This document shows positions 35,582-44,873 of a stretch of 64,000 bases of DNA, piece by piece (positions within the stretch are counted from its first letter, which is position 1; each line of letters begins with the position of its first letter). The DNA is from Flavobacteriaceae bacterium MAR_2009_75 (GTDB lineage Bacteria > Bacteroidota > Bacteroidia > Flavobacteriales > Flavobacteriaceae). The DNA is taken from assembly GCA_002813285.1 (NCBI GenBank), contig PHTZ01000001.1:4700585-4764584 (forward strand), in the 5' to 3' direction. A model generated the notes under the pieces. The model saw only the letters and a program-made list of their open reading frames with translations. It made no database searches and was not told the origin of the DNA. The position numbers were made by a program, and so were the translations under genes.

Positions 35582-37021
35582 ATGAGAAAAAATGTAATCA
35601 AATTGTTGGCACGCCAATTATGGCAAAATGCCTTTCGGTCTAAGGTTATGCTGATAGCATCTATTTTGATGTTATGCCTTCTTCTCTTTTCTGCGTACAG
35701 CGGATGGGTGAATTATCACGACCAAAACTTTACCAGAGATGAAATTCAAGATGAAGTGAAGGAAAGTTGGGAAAACAACCCCGATAAGCATCCACACCGT
35801 ATGGCGCACTATGGATCATTTGCCCTAAGGTTAAAGCACGTATTGAGTGTGTTTGATTTGGGAATGGAAAACTTTGTAGGTAATGCCGTTTTCTTGGAAG
35901 CGCACAAGCAGAACACCGTCAACTTTTCCGAAGCCAGTATGTCTACAGGTTTACTACGTTTTGGTGAAGTCAGCCTGGCGATGTTGTTAAAAGTAATCGT
36001 ACCACTTTTAATTTTCTATTTAGGGTTTGCTACCATTGCTCAGGAACGAGAAAATGGAACCTTAAAATTGTTAATTGGCCAAGGCATTACGAGAAAAGAA
36101 ATTGTATTCGGAAAATGGTTGGGCCTATGGTGTCTGTCTCTAATTTTTCTAGGTGCCATATTTCTAGTACTTCTATTTTTTGTATTGATAGAATCTCACG
36201 ATACCATGCATGCCGATAGTATATTCAGATATGTTGTACTGTTGCTGGCATACCTACTGTTCTTCGGTGTCTTGAGTGCCATTACCATTTTGGTTTCCGC
36301 TTTTAGTGGTACTGCCAAGGGGGCTCTGATAAAACTATTGGGCATTTGGCTATTGTTCGTAATCATTGTTCCAAAATCATTACAGGCAATTGGGTTCTAC
36401 CTTTACCCTACCCCGTCTAAAATAGAAATGGAAACTGCAGTCGAGCACGATTTGGCTCAGTTAGGCGATAGTCATGACCCTAATGATCCGCACTTTAAGG
36501 CCATAAAAGATTCGGTATTACGTGTACATAACGTGGAAAAAATTGAAGATCTTCCTTTTAATTATGGTGGTTTTGTCATGTCTCAGGGTGAAGCAATGAG
36601 CACAAAAGTATATTTAAAACATCAAGAAGATTTGTATGAGGTATACGGAAAGCAGAATAATCTAGAGCGCTACTCTGCATTTGTAAATCCGTATACGGCC
36701 ATCAAGAATTTATCGATGGCTTTCTCCGGAACCGATTTTCAATCTTTCCTTCATTTTAAGGATAAGGCCGAAGCATATCGATTTAAGCTGGCACAAGATA
36801 TGAACCAATTGCAAATGGATTTAATTCCGAATAAAGGAAAAGCAGGTCCTGATACTATTTCAAATGAGTATTGGAAAGAATTCCCTCCTTTTGAATATCA
36901 TTTTTTGAGCATTTCCGATATTTTCAAAAATGAGCTCATGTCATTGTTAGCTTTAGTGCTTTGGGGAGGGCTAGCCCTATTCGGACTGTTACGATTGTCT
37001 ACCAACCTAAAAGCCATATAG
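35582..37021 (+). CDS. ABC transporter permease, DUF3526 family (first)
   Basis: A 479-residue ABC-2-type permease. After the first transmembrane helix (MLIASILMLCLLLFSAYSGW) comes a large extracytoplasmic domain, then AQERENGTLKLLIGQGITRKEIVFGKWLG, the coupling segment typical of ABC-2/DUF3526 permeases, and at least five more helices. The loop NNPDKHPHRMAHYGSFALRLKHV is rich in His. It starts two bases after the receptor stop and abuts the second permease. With the second permease and the ATPase it probably forms a heterodimeric transporter. Confidence 0.87.
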   Translation: MRKNVIKLLARQLWQNAFRSKVMLIASILMLCLLLFSAYSGWVNYHDQNFTRDEIQDEVKESWENNPDKHPHRMAHYGSFALRLKHVLSVFDLGMENFVGNAVFLEAHKQNTVNFSEASMSTGLLRFGEVSLAMLLKVIVPLLIFYLGFATIAQERENGTLKLLIGQGITRKEIVFGKWLGLWCLSLIFLGAIFLVLLFFVLIESHDTMHADSIFRYVVLLLAYLLFFGVLSAITILVSAFSGTAKGALIKLLGIWLLFVIIVPKSLQAIGFYLYPTPSKIEMETAVEHDLAQLGDSHDPNDPHFKAIKDSVLRVHNVEKIEDLPFNYGGFVMSQGEAMSTKVYLKHQEDLYEVYGKQNNLERYSAFVNPYTAIKNLSMAFSGTDFQSFLHFKDKAEAYRFKLAQDMNQLQMDLIPNKGKAGPDTISNEYWKEFPPFEYHFLSISDIFKNELMSLLALVLWGGLALFGLLRLSTNLKAI

Positions 37022-38362
37022 ATGTATAGTTTATTATTTAAATCATTTTTTCGAACGAAAATTTTCTTGGTCAGTTTGGCTCTATTGTTAACAGTTGGGG
37101 TGATAAGCATCTTCATTGGAAAGCAGTATTTGGTAAAGCAAGAAAAGACAATTGCAGCAGCACAGGTATATCAAGAAGAAAGCATTGAAAAGAATGTTGC
37201 GTATCACAGCGAAGACTTAGGGTTGCTTCTCTACTATTTACGTTTCACGCTAATAAAGAGACCTCAAAACATAAACGCTATTTCCATTGGGCAGAGCGAT
37301 GTTAATCCGCTATTGCAGGCCGTAACCATTCGTGCTTTAGAAGCACAGAAATATGATACCGATTTTGAGAATCCGTCATTATTGATGTCCGGTAACCTCG
37401 ATTTGGGATTTGTTATTATTTATTTGTTTCCGTTGGTGTTAATCGCCATGACCTTCAATTTATATTCTGAAGAAAAGGAGTTGGGTACCTGGCGTATTTT
37501 GGCGGCACAAACATCGGCTAAAGCAGGTTTTTTGTTTAAAAAGCTATTGGTGAGAATTCTTTTCGTTTTTGTTGTTTTGGTGTTCCTTCTGTTTCTGGCA
37601 AGTGCTATATTACAAATTCCCATGAATGCTAATTTCTGGGCCATTTTTGTACAGAGTGTTCTATATGTGCTGTTTTGGAGTGCCCTCTGTCTTTGGATGG
37701 TTTCCCTGTTGAGAAACTCCAGTTTTAATGCCTTGGCTCTAATTTCTATTTGGGTGGTATTGACCATATTGATACCGGCGTTAGTCAACAACTATGTAAT
37801 TAATGCCTACCAAGTGCCGGAAGCTTTAGATGCCATGGTAGAGCAAAGAGATGGCTACCATGAAAAGTGGGATTTGGAAAAGGATGCAACCATGACGGAG
37901 TTTATAGAAGCCTATCCGCAATATAAAAACTACCCAGTGCCAGAAGATGAATTCAGTTGGATCTGGTATTATGGTATGCAATACATGGGAGACTTTGCGG
38001 CAAAGGATACAAGTGCCGAAATGACCGAAAAAATCATATTACGTAATACAGTGAGTGAGAAGATAGCGCTTTTCGTGCCTACTATGCATGCTCAACTAAG
38101 CCTGAATAGTCTGGCGGGCACCGATATGCGTAGTCATTTGGATTTCTTGAAATCATTGACCGAATTCCATAAGAATTTACGCGATGGCTTTTACACCAAA
38201 ATTTTTGATCATAAATCTGCCGATGCGGTGGATTGGAAAAATCACGAAGCTAAATTTTATGAACAGGATTATAGCTTCAGTTGGCTGAAGTTGTTACTAC
38301 CCACTTTATTGATAACGCTTATAATAGCCGTTTTAGCAGGCTTAAATCTTCGGAAATTATAA
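37022..38362 (+). CDS. ABC transporter permease, DUF3526 family (second)
   Basis: A 446-residue paralogue of the preceding permease, starting directly after its stop. It has one N-terminal helix, an extracytoplasmic domain (VAYHSEDLGLLLYYLRFTLIKRPQNINAISIGQSDV), the coupling motif YSEEKELGTWRILAAQTSAKAGFLFKKL and a cluster of helices, then a second soluble region and a final helix. Such DUF3526 pairs resemble NosY-type permeases. It is the last gene of the operon and is followed by a terminator. Confidence 0.87.
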   Translation: MYSLLFKSFFRTKIFLVSLALLLTVGVISIFIGKQYLVKQEKTIAAAQVYQEESIEKNVAYHSEDLGLLLYYLRFTLIKRPQNINAISIGQSDVNPLLQAVTIRALEAQKYDTDFENPSLLMSGNLDLGFVIIYLFPLVLIAMTFNLYSEEKELGTWRILAAQTSAKAGFLFKKLLVRILFVFVVLVFLLFLASAILQIPMNANFWAIFVQSVLYVLFWSALCLWMVSLLRNSSFNALALISIWVVLTILIPALVNNYVINAYQVPEALDAMVEQRDGYHEKWDLEKDATMTEFIEAYPQYKNYPVPEDEFSWIWYYGMQYMGDFAAKDTSAEMTEKIILRNTVSEKIALFVPTMHAQLSLNSLAGTDMRSHLDFLKSLTEFHKNLRDGFYTKIFDHKSADAVDWKNHEAKFYEQDYSFSWLKLLLPTLLITLIIAVLAGLNLRKL

Positions 38363-38400
38363 TATAGAAGGGCTTGAAATTATTCCGGCCCTTTTATATT
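38363..38400 (+). terminator. Terminator of the ABC/TonB operon
   Basis: TATAGAAGGGC (38363-38373) pairs with GCCCTTTTATA (38388-38398) over 11 positions, one of them G-U, around a 14-base loop; the T run lies in the 3' arm. It starts at the stop of the second permease. Confidence 0.75.
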
Positions 38401-38441
38401 TAGGTAGATGCCATTTCGATACTATCAAGGGTTTTAGGATT

Positions 38442-39038
38442 TCATGTCTTGCGGCAAAAATATTTTGATGACCACCTACCTAGTTCGCCATATGCCGTTT
38501 CTACCCTATCGAACTCATCACCTCCGGGTTTACCATGAATCCTGATATTTTTTGTAGAAAAAAGAATATTTTCTGGTTCGCTGGTTCTATAAATCGTTAT
38601 TGTAGCCTCCAATTTAGCCTTCTCTTCAAAAACCGTTACGTTATAGCCAGGGTAAATGAACTTAACATTGACCAGCATGGTATACTCTGATTGATCATCA
38701 TTTGTTGAAATAACGATTTGGCGTTTTTTTAGTTTAAACTTATTGAATTCAGATATAAAAAGCGGTTCATATCGCTCTTTTCTATTCTCGAACCACAATC
38801 TCTTGAACTCTTCACCTGACCCATAATTTTTGTTTTCTCTTTTTTGAAATTGGTATTTTATGAACTGTTCCTCTGAATCGTAATTCGGTATTTTTAGATT
38901 AGGGTCGTACTCGAAGACTACCTTGTAATTATTTATTCCTCTGATTTTATCTATAGCCCCTTGATCCGTTTTTATTGTTTGTCCTTGCAAAAAAGCTGAA
39001 CATCCGAGTATAACTAAAAGAAGAATATTTTTTCCCAT
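38442..39038 (-). CDS. Exported protein of unknown function
   Basis: A 198-residue protein with a signal peptide (NILLLVILGCSAFLQGQ) and a mature domain rich in charged and aromatic residues (KVVFEYDPNLKIPNYDSEEQFIKYQFQ), ending in a beta-rich part (YNVTVFEEKAKLEATITIYRTSEPENILFSTKNI). I recognise no family. It stands alone on the minus strand, converging with the ABC operon. The gene looks real (signal peptide, length, composition), but no function can be proposed. Confidence 0.7.
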   Translation of the reverse strand: MGKNILLLVILGCSAFLQGQTIKTDQGAIDKIRGINNYKVVFEYDPNLKIPNYDSEEQFIKYQFQKRENKNYGSGEEFKRLWFENRKERYEPLFISEFNKFKLKKRQIVISTNDDQSEYTMLVNVKFIYPGYNVTVFEEKAKLEATITIYRTSEPENILFSTKNIRIHGKPGGDEFDRVETAYGELGRWSSKYFCRKT

Positions 39039-39205
39039 GGAAAATAGTATTACTCTAACAAAAATAGATGAAACGAGGTCTCTTCAAAATAGAAAAGACA
39101 CACAGCTAATCTATACGCTGAACGACCCTTGTTGAAGTAGCGATTATTAAAACAATAGCGGTTTATGGTTTACATTATAAATTGTGAACCTCTTTTTTAT
39201 TATTC

Positions 39206-39245
39206 TAAAAACGACAAATCCCCATTAGAACAATGAGGATTTGAG
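39206..39245 (-). terminator. Terminator after hxlA
   Basis: On the minus strand a hairpin (arms 39237-39243 and 39215-39221, CAAATCC/GGATTTG, extended by CATT/AATG after one mismatch) is followed by a T-rich run (39206-39211). It lies about 40 bases past the hxlA stop. Confidence 0.65.
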
Positions 39246-39279
39246 TTGCTTAAAATTAAGACCATCGTCTTCTACCCGT

Positions 39280-39909
39280 TTATGCCATGGCCAATTCTTG
39301 TAATTCTTTGGCTGCATTCGCAGGATTTTCTGCACCATAGATGGCTGCGCCAGCTACAGCGACTGTTACGCCAGAGTTTTTAACCGCCGTAATACTATTT
39401 AAATTAACTCCGCCAGCAATAGAGACTGCTACTCCTGCCCTGCTTGCTTCATCGATCAAAACTTGAATGGAGTAGCCCTCTTCTGCCTGCTCATCTAAAC
39501 CGGCATGAAGTTCTACAAATTCAGCTCCCAATGCGATAGCTTCCTGTGCACGTTTAACTCTATCTTTTACGCCAATTGTATCGACAACCACACCTTTACC
39601 ATGCTCTTTTGCGGCTTTTACTGCACCGGCAATGGTTGAATCGCCTGTTGCACCCAATACTGTAATATAATCGGCACCGGCACCAAAAGCCATATTGGCC
39701 TCTAATTCACCGGCGTCGGCAGTTTTAAAATCGGCCAACACCAATTTATCAGGAAAAGCATCTTTCATCTTTCGAATACCTGTTAAACCTTCACTTTTAA
39801 TAAGGGGCGTACCCAGCTCAATAATATCTATATAAGGTGCTACTTTTCTTGCCAATGCAATAGCATCTTCAATATTTAATAAATCAATCGCTACTTGTAA
39901 TTTTGCCAT
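39280..39909 (-). CDS. hxlA: 3-hexulose-6-phosphate synthase
   Basis: A 209-residue (beta/alpha)8 enzyme of the OMP-decarboxylase superfamily. It begins KLQVAIDLLNIEDAIALA and has DIIELGTPLIKSEG, the superfamily active-site motif LADFKTADAGELEA and VELHAGLDEQAEEG, all diagnostic of HPS. It joins formaldehyde to ribulose 5-phosphate to give hexulose 6-phosphate. KGPDC (UlaD-like) decarboxylases are the main alternative, but the adjacent isomerase gene makes HPS much more likely. It follows hxlB by 49 bases on the same strand. Confidence 0.92.
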   Translation of the reverse strand: MAKLQVAIDLLNIEDAIALARKVAPYIDIIELGTPLIKSEGLTGIRKMKDAFPDKLVLADFKTADAGELEANMAFGAGADYITVLGATGDSTIAGAVKAAKEHGKGVVVDTIGVKDRVKRAQEAIALGAEFVELHAGLDEQAEEGYSIQVLIDEASRAGVAVSIAGGVNLNSITAVKNSGVTVAVAGAAIYGAENPANAAKELQELAMA

Positions 39910-39958
39910 AATTTTCTATTTATAATGTTCTAATTTGTATCTGTATTTCCATCGGTAA

Positions 39959-40543
39959 TTATTCCATATTCGCGTGACGCTTCCACAATTCTGATGCTGT
40001 ACTGCCATCTAAACTCCAAAGGATCTGTATAAATGCATCTAAAACCAAAAGCAACGACTGCTCAAAAAGGCTACCTGCATACTGTTTAGAAACCTTTTCG
40101 TCACGGGCTTGTTTTTGTGCTGCTGGTATCGTCACCGTCTGGTCTGCCAATTCGGCCAATGTCGAGGTATTGTCCGTGGTGAAACACAGTATAGCCGCCC
40201 CTATTTTTTTTGCCGTTTCCGCTGCTCGTACTATACCATTTGTAGTGCCTGAACCAGATCCCGCAATTAAAAGGTCACCTTCTGCGATTGCCGGGGCCGT
40301 AGTTTCACCGACCACATGAACAGTATACCCTAAATGCATTAAGCGCATTGCAGCGGCTCCCATCATCAACCCTGTTCTCCCAGCACCCATTACGAATATT
40401 CGCTTAGCATTGGTAATGGGGGCAATCAAATTGGCTATTTCATTATAATCAATAGTGTGTATTAGTTTGATGTGCTCATTTATGATACTGTTCAAGGCGT
40501 TTTCGACCAATTGGTTTTCCTTGTTATTAAGAATGTTCTCCAT
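39959..40543 (-). CDS. hxlB: 6-phospho-3-hexuloisomerase
   Basis: A 194-residue SIS-domain protein: RIFVMGAGRTGLMMGAAAMRLMHLGYTVHVVGETTAPAI, then LLIAGSGSGTTNGIV and LFEQSLLLVLDAFI, which is the PHI pattern. It converts 3-hexulose 6-phosphate to fructose 6-phosphate. The frame is open to 40600, but a perfect -7 element lies at 40598-40605, so ATG 40543 is the start; this gives the expected family N-terminus. It is the first gene of the hxlB-hxlA unit, divergent from an AraC regulator. Confidence 0.9.
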   Translation of the reverse strand: MENILNNKENQLVENALNSIINEHIKLIHTIDYNEIANLIAPITNAKRIFVMGAGRTGLMMGAAAMRLMHLGYTVHVVGETTAPAIAEGDLLIAGSGSGTTNGIVRAAETAKKIGAAILCFTTDNTSTLAELADQTVTIPAAQKQARDEKVSKQYAGSLFEQSLLLVLDAFIQILWSLDGSTASELWKRHANME

Positions 40544-40597
40544 AATCAAATCGACTTGTTTGCGCTGGTTTTTCCTCTTGGGATATAAATTCGAATA

Positions 40598-40605
40598 CAA
40601 AGTTA
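40598..40605 (-). promoter_or_regulatory. -7 element of the hxlBA operon
   Basis: On the minus strand TAACTTTG matches the Bacteroidetes consensus TAnnTTTG exactly and lies about 55 bases before ATG 40543. It decides against a start at 40600. No clear TTG -33 element was seen, which would fit an activator-dependent promoter. Confidence 0.55.
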
Positions 40606-40782
40606 TGTCCGCTTTTCTAGAGCTAATGTTACTATTTGATAGTTGTCTGGTACAATTTGCTCATTCCCGATATGATGATGGTGATATTCGCTATTTTTGT
40701 GGTACTTTTTGGAAATGAGTGTGTTTTATGCGGATAGACACACCGAATAAATGTTTAATGAAGCACAATTGAAATAAGAGAT

Positions 40783-41625
40783 ATGCTGAGCGATCAAGTG
40801 TTATATATTCGAGATTTGGGTAACTGCCCACCTGCCTATTTAAATGACCCCGCTAGAAGAGATTTCTTCGAGATTGTATGGTTGCGCAATGAAGATGCCC
40901 TTCACGAACCACAGTACGATTTTCAGACCCTACGAGGAGATTGGATTTACTTGATACCGCCTTACCGAGTACATCAATTGAACAAAGCGGGAAAGAACGG
41001 GGTTCTGATCTCTTTCAAACAAGAATTACTTGAAGGCGATCTCAAGGAGTTTTTACTCGATGTATTTAGAATGTTCAATATTCAAGGTGAATTCTCTTGC
41101 TTACAGGTCAATGAAGAAACTTCAAAGGGGTTGGTTTCCGTTCTACAACTGCTTGAGGAAGATTACAATAAAGAGAGCGTAAATCTAATAATGATAAAAG
41201 CCCTATTAAAGGTGTTTCTTTTAAAATTGATTCATTTAAAGGAACAGCATTTTACCCTTCAAGACATTAATGAGAAGCGGGTTTACGAGTTTATGCTATT
41301 GTTGGAGAATAATTATAAAGAAGAACGAAACGCTATCTTTTATGCCGAAAAATTAAATTTAAGTGCAAAACGCTTAAACCAAATTTTGAAAGAAAAATTG
41401 GATAAAACGAGTGTTCAATTAATCCATGACCGCCTGATTTTAGAGGCTAAACGACAAATCATACATAGTGAGAATACCATTAAAGAAATAGCCTATAATT
41501 TAGACTTTAAAGACCACTCATATTTTAGTCGCTTTTTCAAACAACATGTAGAACAGACGCCCCAAGAATTTCAAAACAAGGTGAAAGAGCATGTTATTTC
41601 ACATGATAACACTTTGTATAGTTAG
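40783..41625 (+). CDS. AraC-family regulator divergent from hxlBA
   Basis: A 280-residue regulator with a cupin-like N-terminal sensing domain (RRDFFEIVWLRNEDALHEPQYDFQTLRGDWIYLIPPYRVHQL) and a C-terminal AraC helix-turn-helix pair (NAIFYAEKLNLSAKRLNQILKEKLDKT, then TIKEIAYNLDFKDHSYFSRFFKQHVEQTPQEF). It is divergent from the ribulose-monophosphate genes, with 239 bases between starts, and probably activates them in response to formaldehyde, a C1 donor or a sugar phosphate. The effector is not known. Confidence 0.92.
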   Translation: MLSDQVLYIRDLGNCPPAYLNDPARRDFFEIVWLRNEDALHEPQYDFQTLRGDWIYLIPPYRVHQLNKAGKNGVLISFKQELLEGDLKEFLLDVFRMFNIQGEFSCLQVNEETSKGLVSVLQLLEEDYNKESVNLIMIKALLKVFLLKLIHLKEQHFTLQDINEKRVYEFMLLLENNYKEERNAIFYAEKLNLSAKRLNQILKEKLDKTSVQLIHDRLILEAKRQIIHSENTIKEIAYNLDFKDHSYFSRFFKQHVEQTPQEFQNKVKEHVISHDNTLYS

Positions 41626-41634
41626 TTTGAAAAT

Positions 41635-43107
41635 TCAATTGCTATTAGTAACCAACGCACGAAATTCCGTTCGATACCCAAATTCATCGGTACCTATTGC
41701 ATTTTCGGTCAGGTCTAGGATCATTTCTTTTGAGGCTGTGCCGCTAAATTCGGACTCTTTCATCAATAAACCAAAAGCGGTAACCCCAGCGGCAAAACGC
41801 ATGTTCTCTGAACTACTTTCAATCGACGATGCCGTATTAGCAATCTCAAGTGACAACGGACGACTTTCTTCGGTATTGGGTTTTTTGTATCTAAAATCGA
41901 AAGTCGCTAGCGCACCATTAGGGGTATCCCCGGACAACACAATTTCATAAATCGCGGTAATGGTTTGTGCCGAACCAATTTCACCGGCATCGACCGTATC
42001 ATCTTCAAAATCATCTTCGTTTAAAGAGCGGTTTTCATACCCGATCAGTCGATACGACTGCACGACATCAGCGTTGAAAGTCACCTGTATTTTTGAATCT
42101 TTGGCTACGGCATTGAATTTTCCCCTTTCATGAATAAAGACCTTTTTTAGCTGTGCTATGTTGTCGATGTATTCATAATTTCCATTTCCTTTATTGGCAA
42201 TTTGTTCCATTGAAGCATCATTAAGGTTACCGGTTCCTACACCCAAAACGGTCAAATAAATGCCATTATCCCTTTTGCCTTCTATCAGTTCTACCAGTTC
42301 TTCGGTGGATGATGGCCCGACATTAAAATCTCCATCGGAACCCAAAATGATTCGATTGTTACCCTGGGGAATGAAGTTCTTTTCTGCAATTTCATAGGCC
42401 GTTAATATACCCTCCGCCCCAGCGGTAGAACCTCCGGCACCCAATTGGTCTATGGCGGCCTTGATCTGGTCTTTCTCGTCTCCAAATGTAGACTCAAGCA
42501 AAACGGCTGCTTCACCCGCATAGGTAACGATGGCCATCTTATCCGTATCACGCATTTCATCGACCATAAGCTTAAATCCGGTCTTTAAAAGTTCCAGCTT
42601 TTCGGGACTAGACATTGAGCCTGATACGTCGATAAGAAAAACATAATTGGCATCGGGAATTTCAGAAGCGGCGATAGTTTTGCCTTTCATGCCCAAACGC
42701 ATCAAATAGTGATCATCGGCCCAAGGGCAATCGGCAATCTCACCATTAATCGAAACGGTCTCCTCCCCCAGTGGTTCTTTATAATCAAAGATGAAATAAT
42801 TTAAAAACTCCTCGATTCGTACCGCAGCAGGGGGCGGATTTTGCCCTAATTCTAAAAAGCGCCTGGTATTGGAGTAAGATGCCCCATCGGCATCGACGGA
42901 AAATGTAGAAACGGACTCATCAGAGGTGTTGATAAAAGCATTTTCTCCGTATTCTGTATATTTTTCAACCTGCGGTAACTCTTCAAATGATGGTGATGGC
43001 GCAAAATTCTCTGAAAAAGTACTATCGAGCAAAACATTGCCTTCGGAGTCTTCCTCACAACCTATGACTAATAAAAATACAACTAGATACCCTGCTAACT
43101 TTCTCAT
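41635..43107 (-). CDS. vWA-domain lipoprotein (YfbK-like, DUF3520)
   Basis: A 490-residue protein with a lipoprotein signal (VVFLLVIGC, cysteine 17, then EEDSEGN), an N-terminal vWF_A-N region (STFSVDADGASYSNTRRFLELGQNPPPAAVRIEEF), a von Willebrand A domain with a complete MIDAS start (Asp160, Ser162, Ser164 in DVSGSMSS) and a C-terminal DUF3520 region ending FGLLMKESEFSGTA...GYRTEF. The three-part layout matches YfbK-family proteins, whose role is unknown; metal-dependent ligand binding at the cell surface is likely. It converges with the AraC gene, ten bases apart. Confidence 0.9.
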   Translation of the reverse strand: MRKLAGYLVVFLLVIGCEEDSEGNVLLDSTFSENFAPSPSFEELPQVEKYTEYGENAFINTSDESVSTFSVDADGASYSNTRRFLELGQNPPPAAVRIEEFLNYFIFDYKEPLGEETVSINGEIADCPWADDHYLMRLGMKGKTIAASEIPDANYVFLIDVSGSMSSPEKLELLKTGFKLMVDEMRDTDKMAIVTYAGEAAVLLESTFGDEKDQIKAAIDQLGAGGSTAGAEGILTAYEIAEKNFIPQGNNRIILGSDGDFNVGPSSTEELVELIEGKRDNGIYLTVLGVGTGNLNDASMEQIANKGNGNYEYIDNIAQLKKVFIHERGKFNAVAKDSKIQVTFNADVVQSYRLIGYENRSLNEDDFEDDTVDAGEIGSAQTITAIYEIVLSGDTPNGALATFDFRYKKPNTEESRPLSLEIANTASSIESSSENMRFAAGVTAFGLLMKESEFSGTASKEMILDLTENAIGTDEFGYRTEFRALVTNSN

Positions 43108-43443
43108 AATGTTTTTCTTATCAGATAGAGAATCTTGAAAAACGTTGCTTATTTTAATGTTATTAAAATGTTTTCTTGTGAGAATATCTAATATTTTAAA
43201 TAGGTTTTGGCACTTTTTCCAACGCTCTTAACCCCAAAAATATTTACTTGATTTTTCTCTTCAAAAATTGATTTCCTCCCTTATTTCCTAAACCTCTTAG
43301 TACACTTCTTCAAAAATAAAAGTATAACTATCTGAGGCTCAAAAGTGAGCATTTGGCAGCTCTGAATTGTGAATATCTATTGCGGTATTTAGTTGTTCGG
43401 GGCTAAAGGTTAGAAGTATGTTTGCACCCCAAAAACAATAGAT
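43108..43443. other. Intergenic region between divergent vWA and DUF4494 genes
   Basis: These 336 bases hold no gene. They contain the promoter of the DUF4494 gene at the right end. No repeat or strong hairpin was seen. Confidence 0.55.
43393..43424 (+). promoter_or_regulatory. Complete Bacteroidetes promoter before DUF4494
   Basis: TTG at 43393-43395 and an exact TAnnTTTG element (TATGTTTG, 43417-43424) are separated by 21 bases, within the accepted spacing. The -7 element ends 19 bases before ATG 43444, so the leader would be very short. Confidence 0.6.
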
Positions 43444-44004
43444 ATGAGTGCAACTTGGTATGAGTGTAAAGTAAAATATAGAAAGCTTGATGAGGCATCG
43501 GGCATGCAAAAGGTAAAAACGGAACCGTTTCTCGTCGATGCGATTTCGTATACGGAGGCCGAAAGTAGAATTACAGAAGAAATGCAGGCGTATTTAAGCG
43601 ATAGCGAAGAAATTAAGATTACCAATATTAAGGTGGCCAATTATGCGGAAATCCATCCGTTCGAGAATTCCGATCGCTGGTTCAAATCAAGGGTTTCGTT
43701 GATTGCTTTCGACGAAGAAAGTGGAAAAGAGCGTAAAACAAACCAGTACTTATTGGTTCAGGCCAACGATGTAAAAGAAGCCTATGACAATACCGTCGGT
43801 GTTATGAAAGATACTATGGGCGAATACACGATACCTGCCATTGCAGAATCTCCCGTGATGGATGTGTTCCCCTATTTTTCAGGTGAGGAAGACGAGCTGG
43901 AACGTTTGGAAAAATTCAATGCCGCAAAAGAATCGGTACCGGTGAATTTAGAATATGATGAAGATTTAGAAATGGCCGATGCCATGGCTACCGAAGAAGA
44001 ATAG
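43444..44004 (+). CDS. DUF4494-family protein
   Basis: A 186-residue cytoplasmic protein. It begins MSATWYECKVKYRKLDEASGMQKVKTEPFLVDAISYTEAE and continues with WFKSRVSLIAFDEESGKERKTNQYLLVQANDVKEAYDN, the two repeated beta-alpha units typical of DUF4494, and ends in an acidic tail. The family is widely conserved in Bacteroidetes and has no known function. It has its own promoter and terminator, so it is a single-gene unit. Confidence 0.92.
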   Translation: MSATWYECKVKYRKLDEASGMQKVKTEPFLVDAISYTEAESRITEEMQAYLSDSEEIKITNIKVANYAEIHPFENSDRWFKSRVSLIAFDEESGKERKTNQYLLVQANDVKEAYDNTVGVMKDTMGEYTIPAIAESPVMDVFPYFSGEEDELERLEKFNAAKESVPVNLEYDEDLEMADAMATEEE

Positions 44005-44024
44005 AATATTTTACAAACACTTGA

Positions 44025-44063
44025 AAAAAGGCTGTCTAACTACTTGTTCGATAGCCTTTTTTG
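44025..44063 (+). terminator. Terminator after DUF4494
   Basis: A stem of A5-GGCTGTC (44025-44036) and GATAGCC-T (44049-44062), with one G-U pair, closes a 12-base loop and ends in a T run, 20 bases after the stop. Confidence 0.85.
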
Positions 44064-44179
44064 TTTCTTCCAATTCTTGAAAGGATTACAAAATTCTCTG
44101 AATGAGCCGCTAGTTGTGAGGACTAAATTCTATTTTCTCACAGATTTAAGCGATATAACATTCACGTTAAAACCAAGAT

Positions 44180-44542
44180 ATGACTAGAGACGATTTATTA
44201 GGAAAAGAGATGAGCAACCTCTACGCCATTGCAAAACAAGTGAACCACTATTTTAATGATAGTGATATCAGCTTTTTAAAGAATAGGATGCAAAATCTAT
44301 TGAGCAATTATGTAAAGTTTAGCTGTACCCATGAGGAACAGACCGCTGAGATGCTAAGAAACCTACACGTAAACCCGGGTAATACGACAGATTCCATTGT
44401 AAACGAAATGACCGAAAACCTTGATCAGATAATCAAAAGCGACCTTAGTGATTCATTAAAGCAATTAAGCTACGAACTATCGCTCAATCGATTAATTTCA
44501 TATCATAAGGCCAATATTGAAAATATTGAGCATTTGTTGTAA
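44180..44542 (+). CDS. Small helical protein of unknown function
   Basis: A 120-residue all-helical protein without signal peptide. The stretch FSCTHEEQTAEMLRNLHVNPGNTTDSIVNEM has the look of a four-helix ferritin-like bundle such as DUF892, but the N-terminal helix is short and the metal-binding pattern is not convincing. It lies between DUF4494 and the EamA transporter, separated by terminators or gaps. The gene is probably real; the family is open. Confidence 0.55.
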   Translation: MTRDDLLGKEMSNLYAIAKQVNHYFNDSDISFLKNRMQNLLSNYVKFSCTHEEQTAEMLRNLHVNPGNTTDSIVNEMTENLDQIIKSDLSDSLKQLSYELSLNRLISYHKANIENIEHLL

Positions 44543-44873
44543 AATTCAATCAGAATTATGAGACTTGGTCTGAACAAAATTTGGACATTTCTTATCTATT
44601 CAAAACATATAAATATTACTCAAAAACAACCTTCTTTCTTTGGTATTTATATTTTCGGCCGCCCATTCTCTCCACTATCCATCCATCTTGGTAACATAGG
44701 TCGATCTAGCGAAATAACTGGTCATTGTAACGTTGCGGCTCAGAAAAAGGATATCCACAACAGTTTGACTCTATGTCTAAAAAAGCTACTCTTGTTCCCC
44801 AGTTTTACTTTTTTAAAATCCGCTGAAATCCATAGTCACCAAACCCTAAAAAACCAATATCTTCGCGCCCGCT
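44543..44873. other. Gene-free stretch before the EamA transporter
   Basis: An open frame covers most of these 331 bases (44558-44932), but its composition is not protein-like and it overlaps the EamA start in another frame. I see no RNA structure. Confidence 0.45.
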
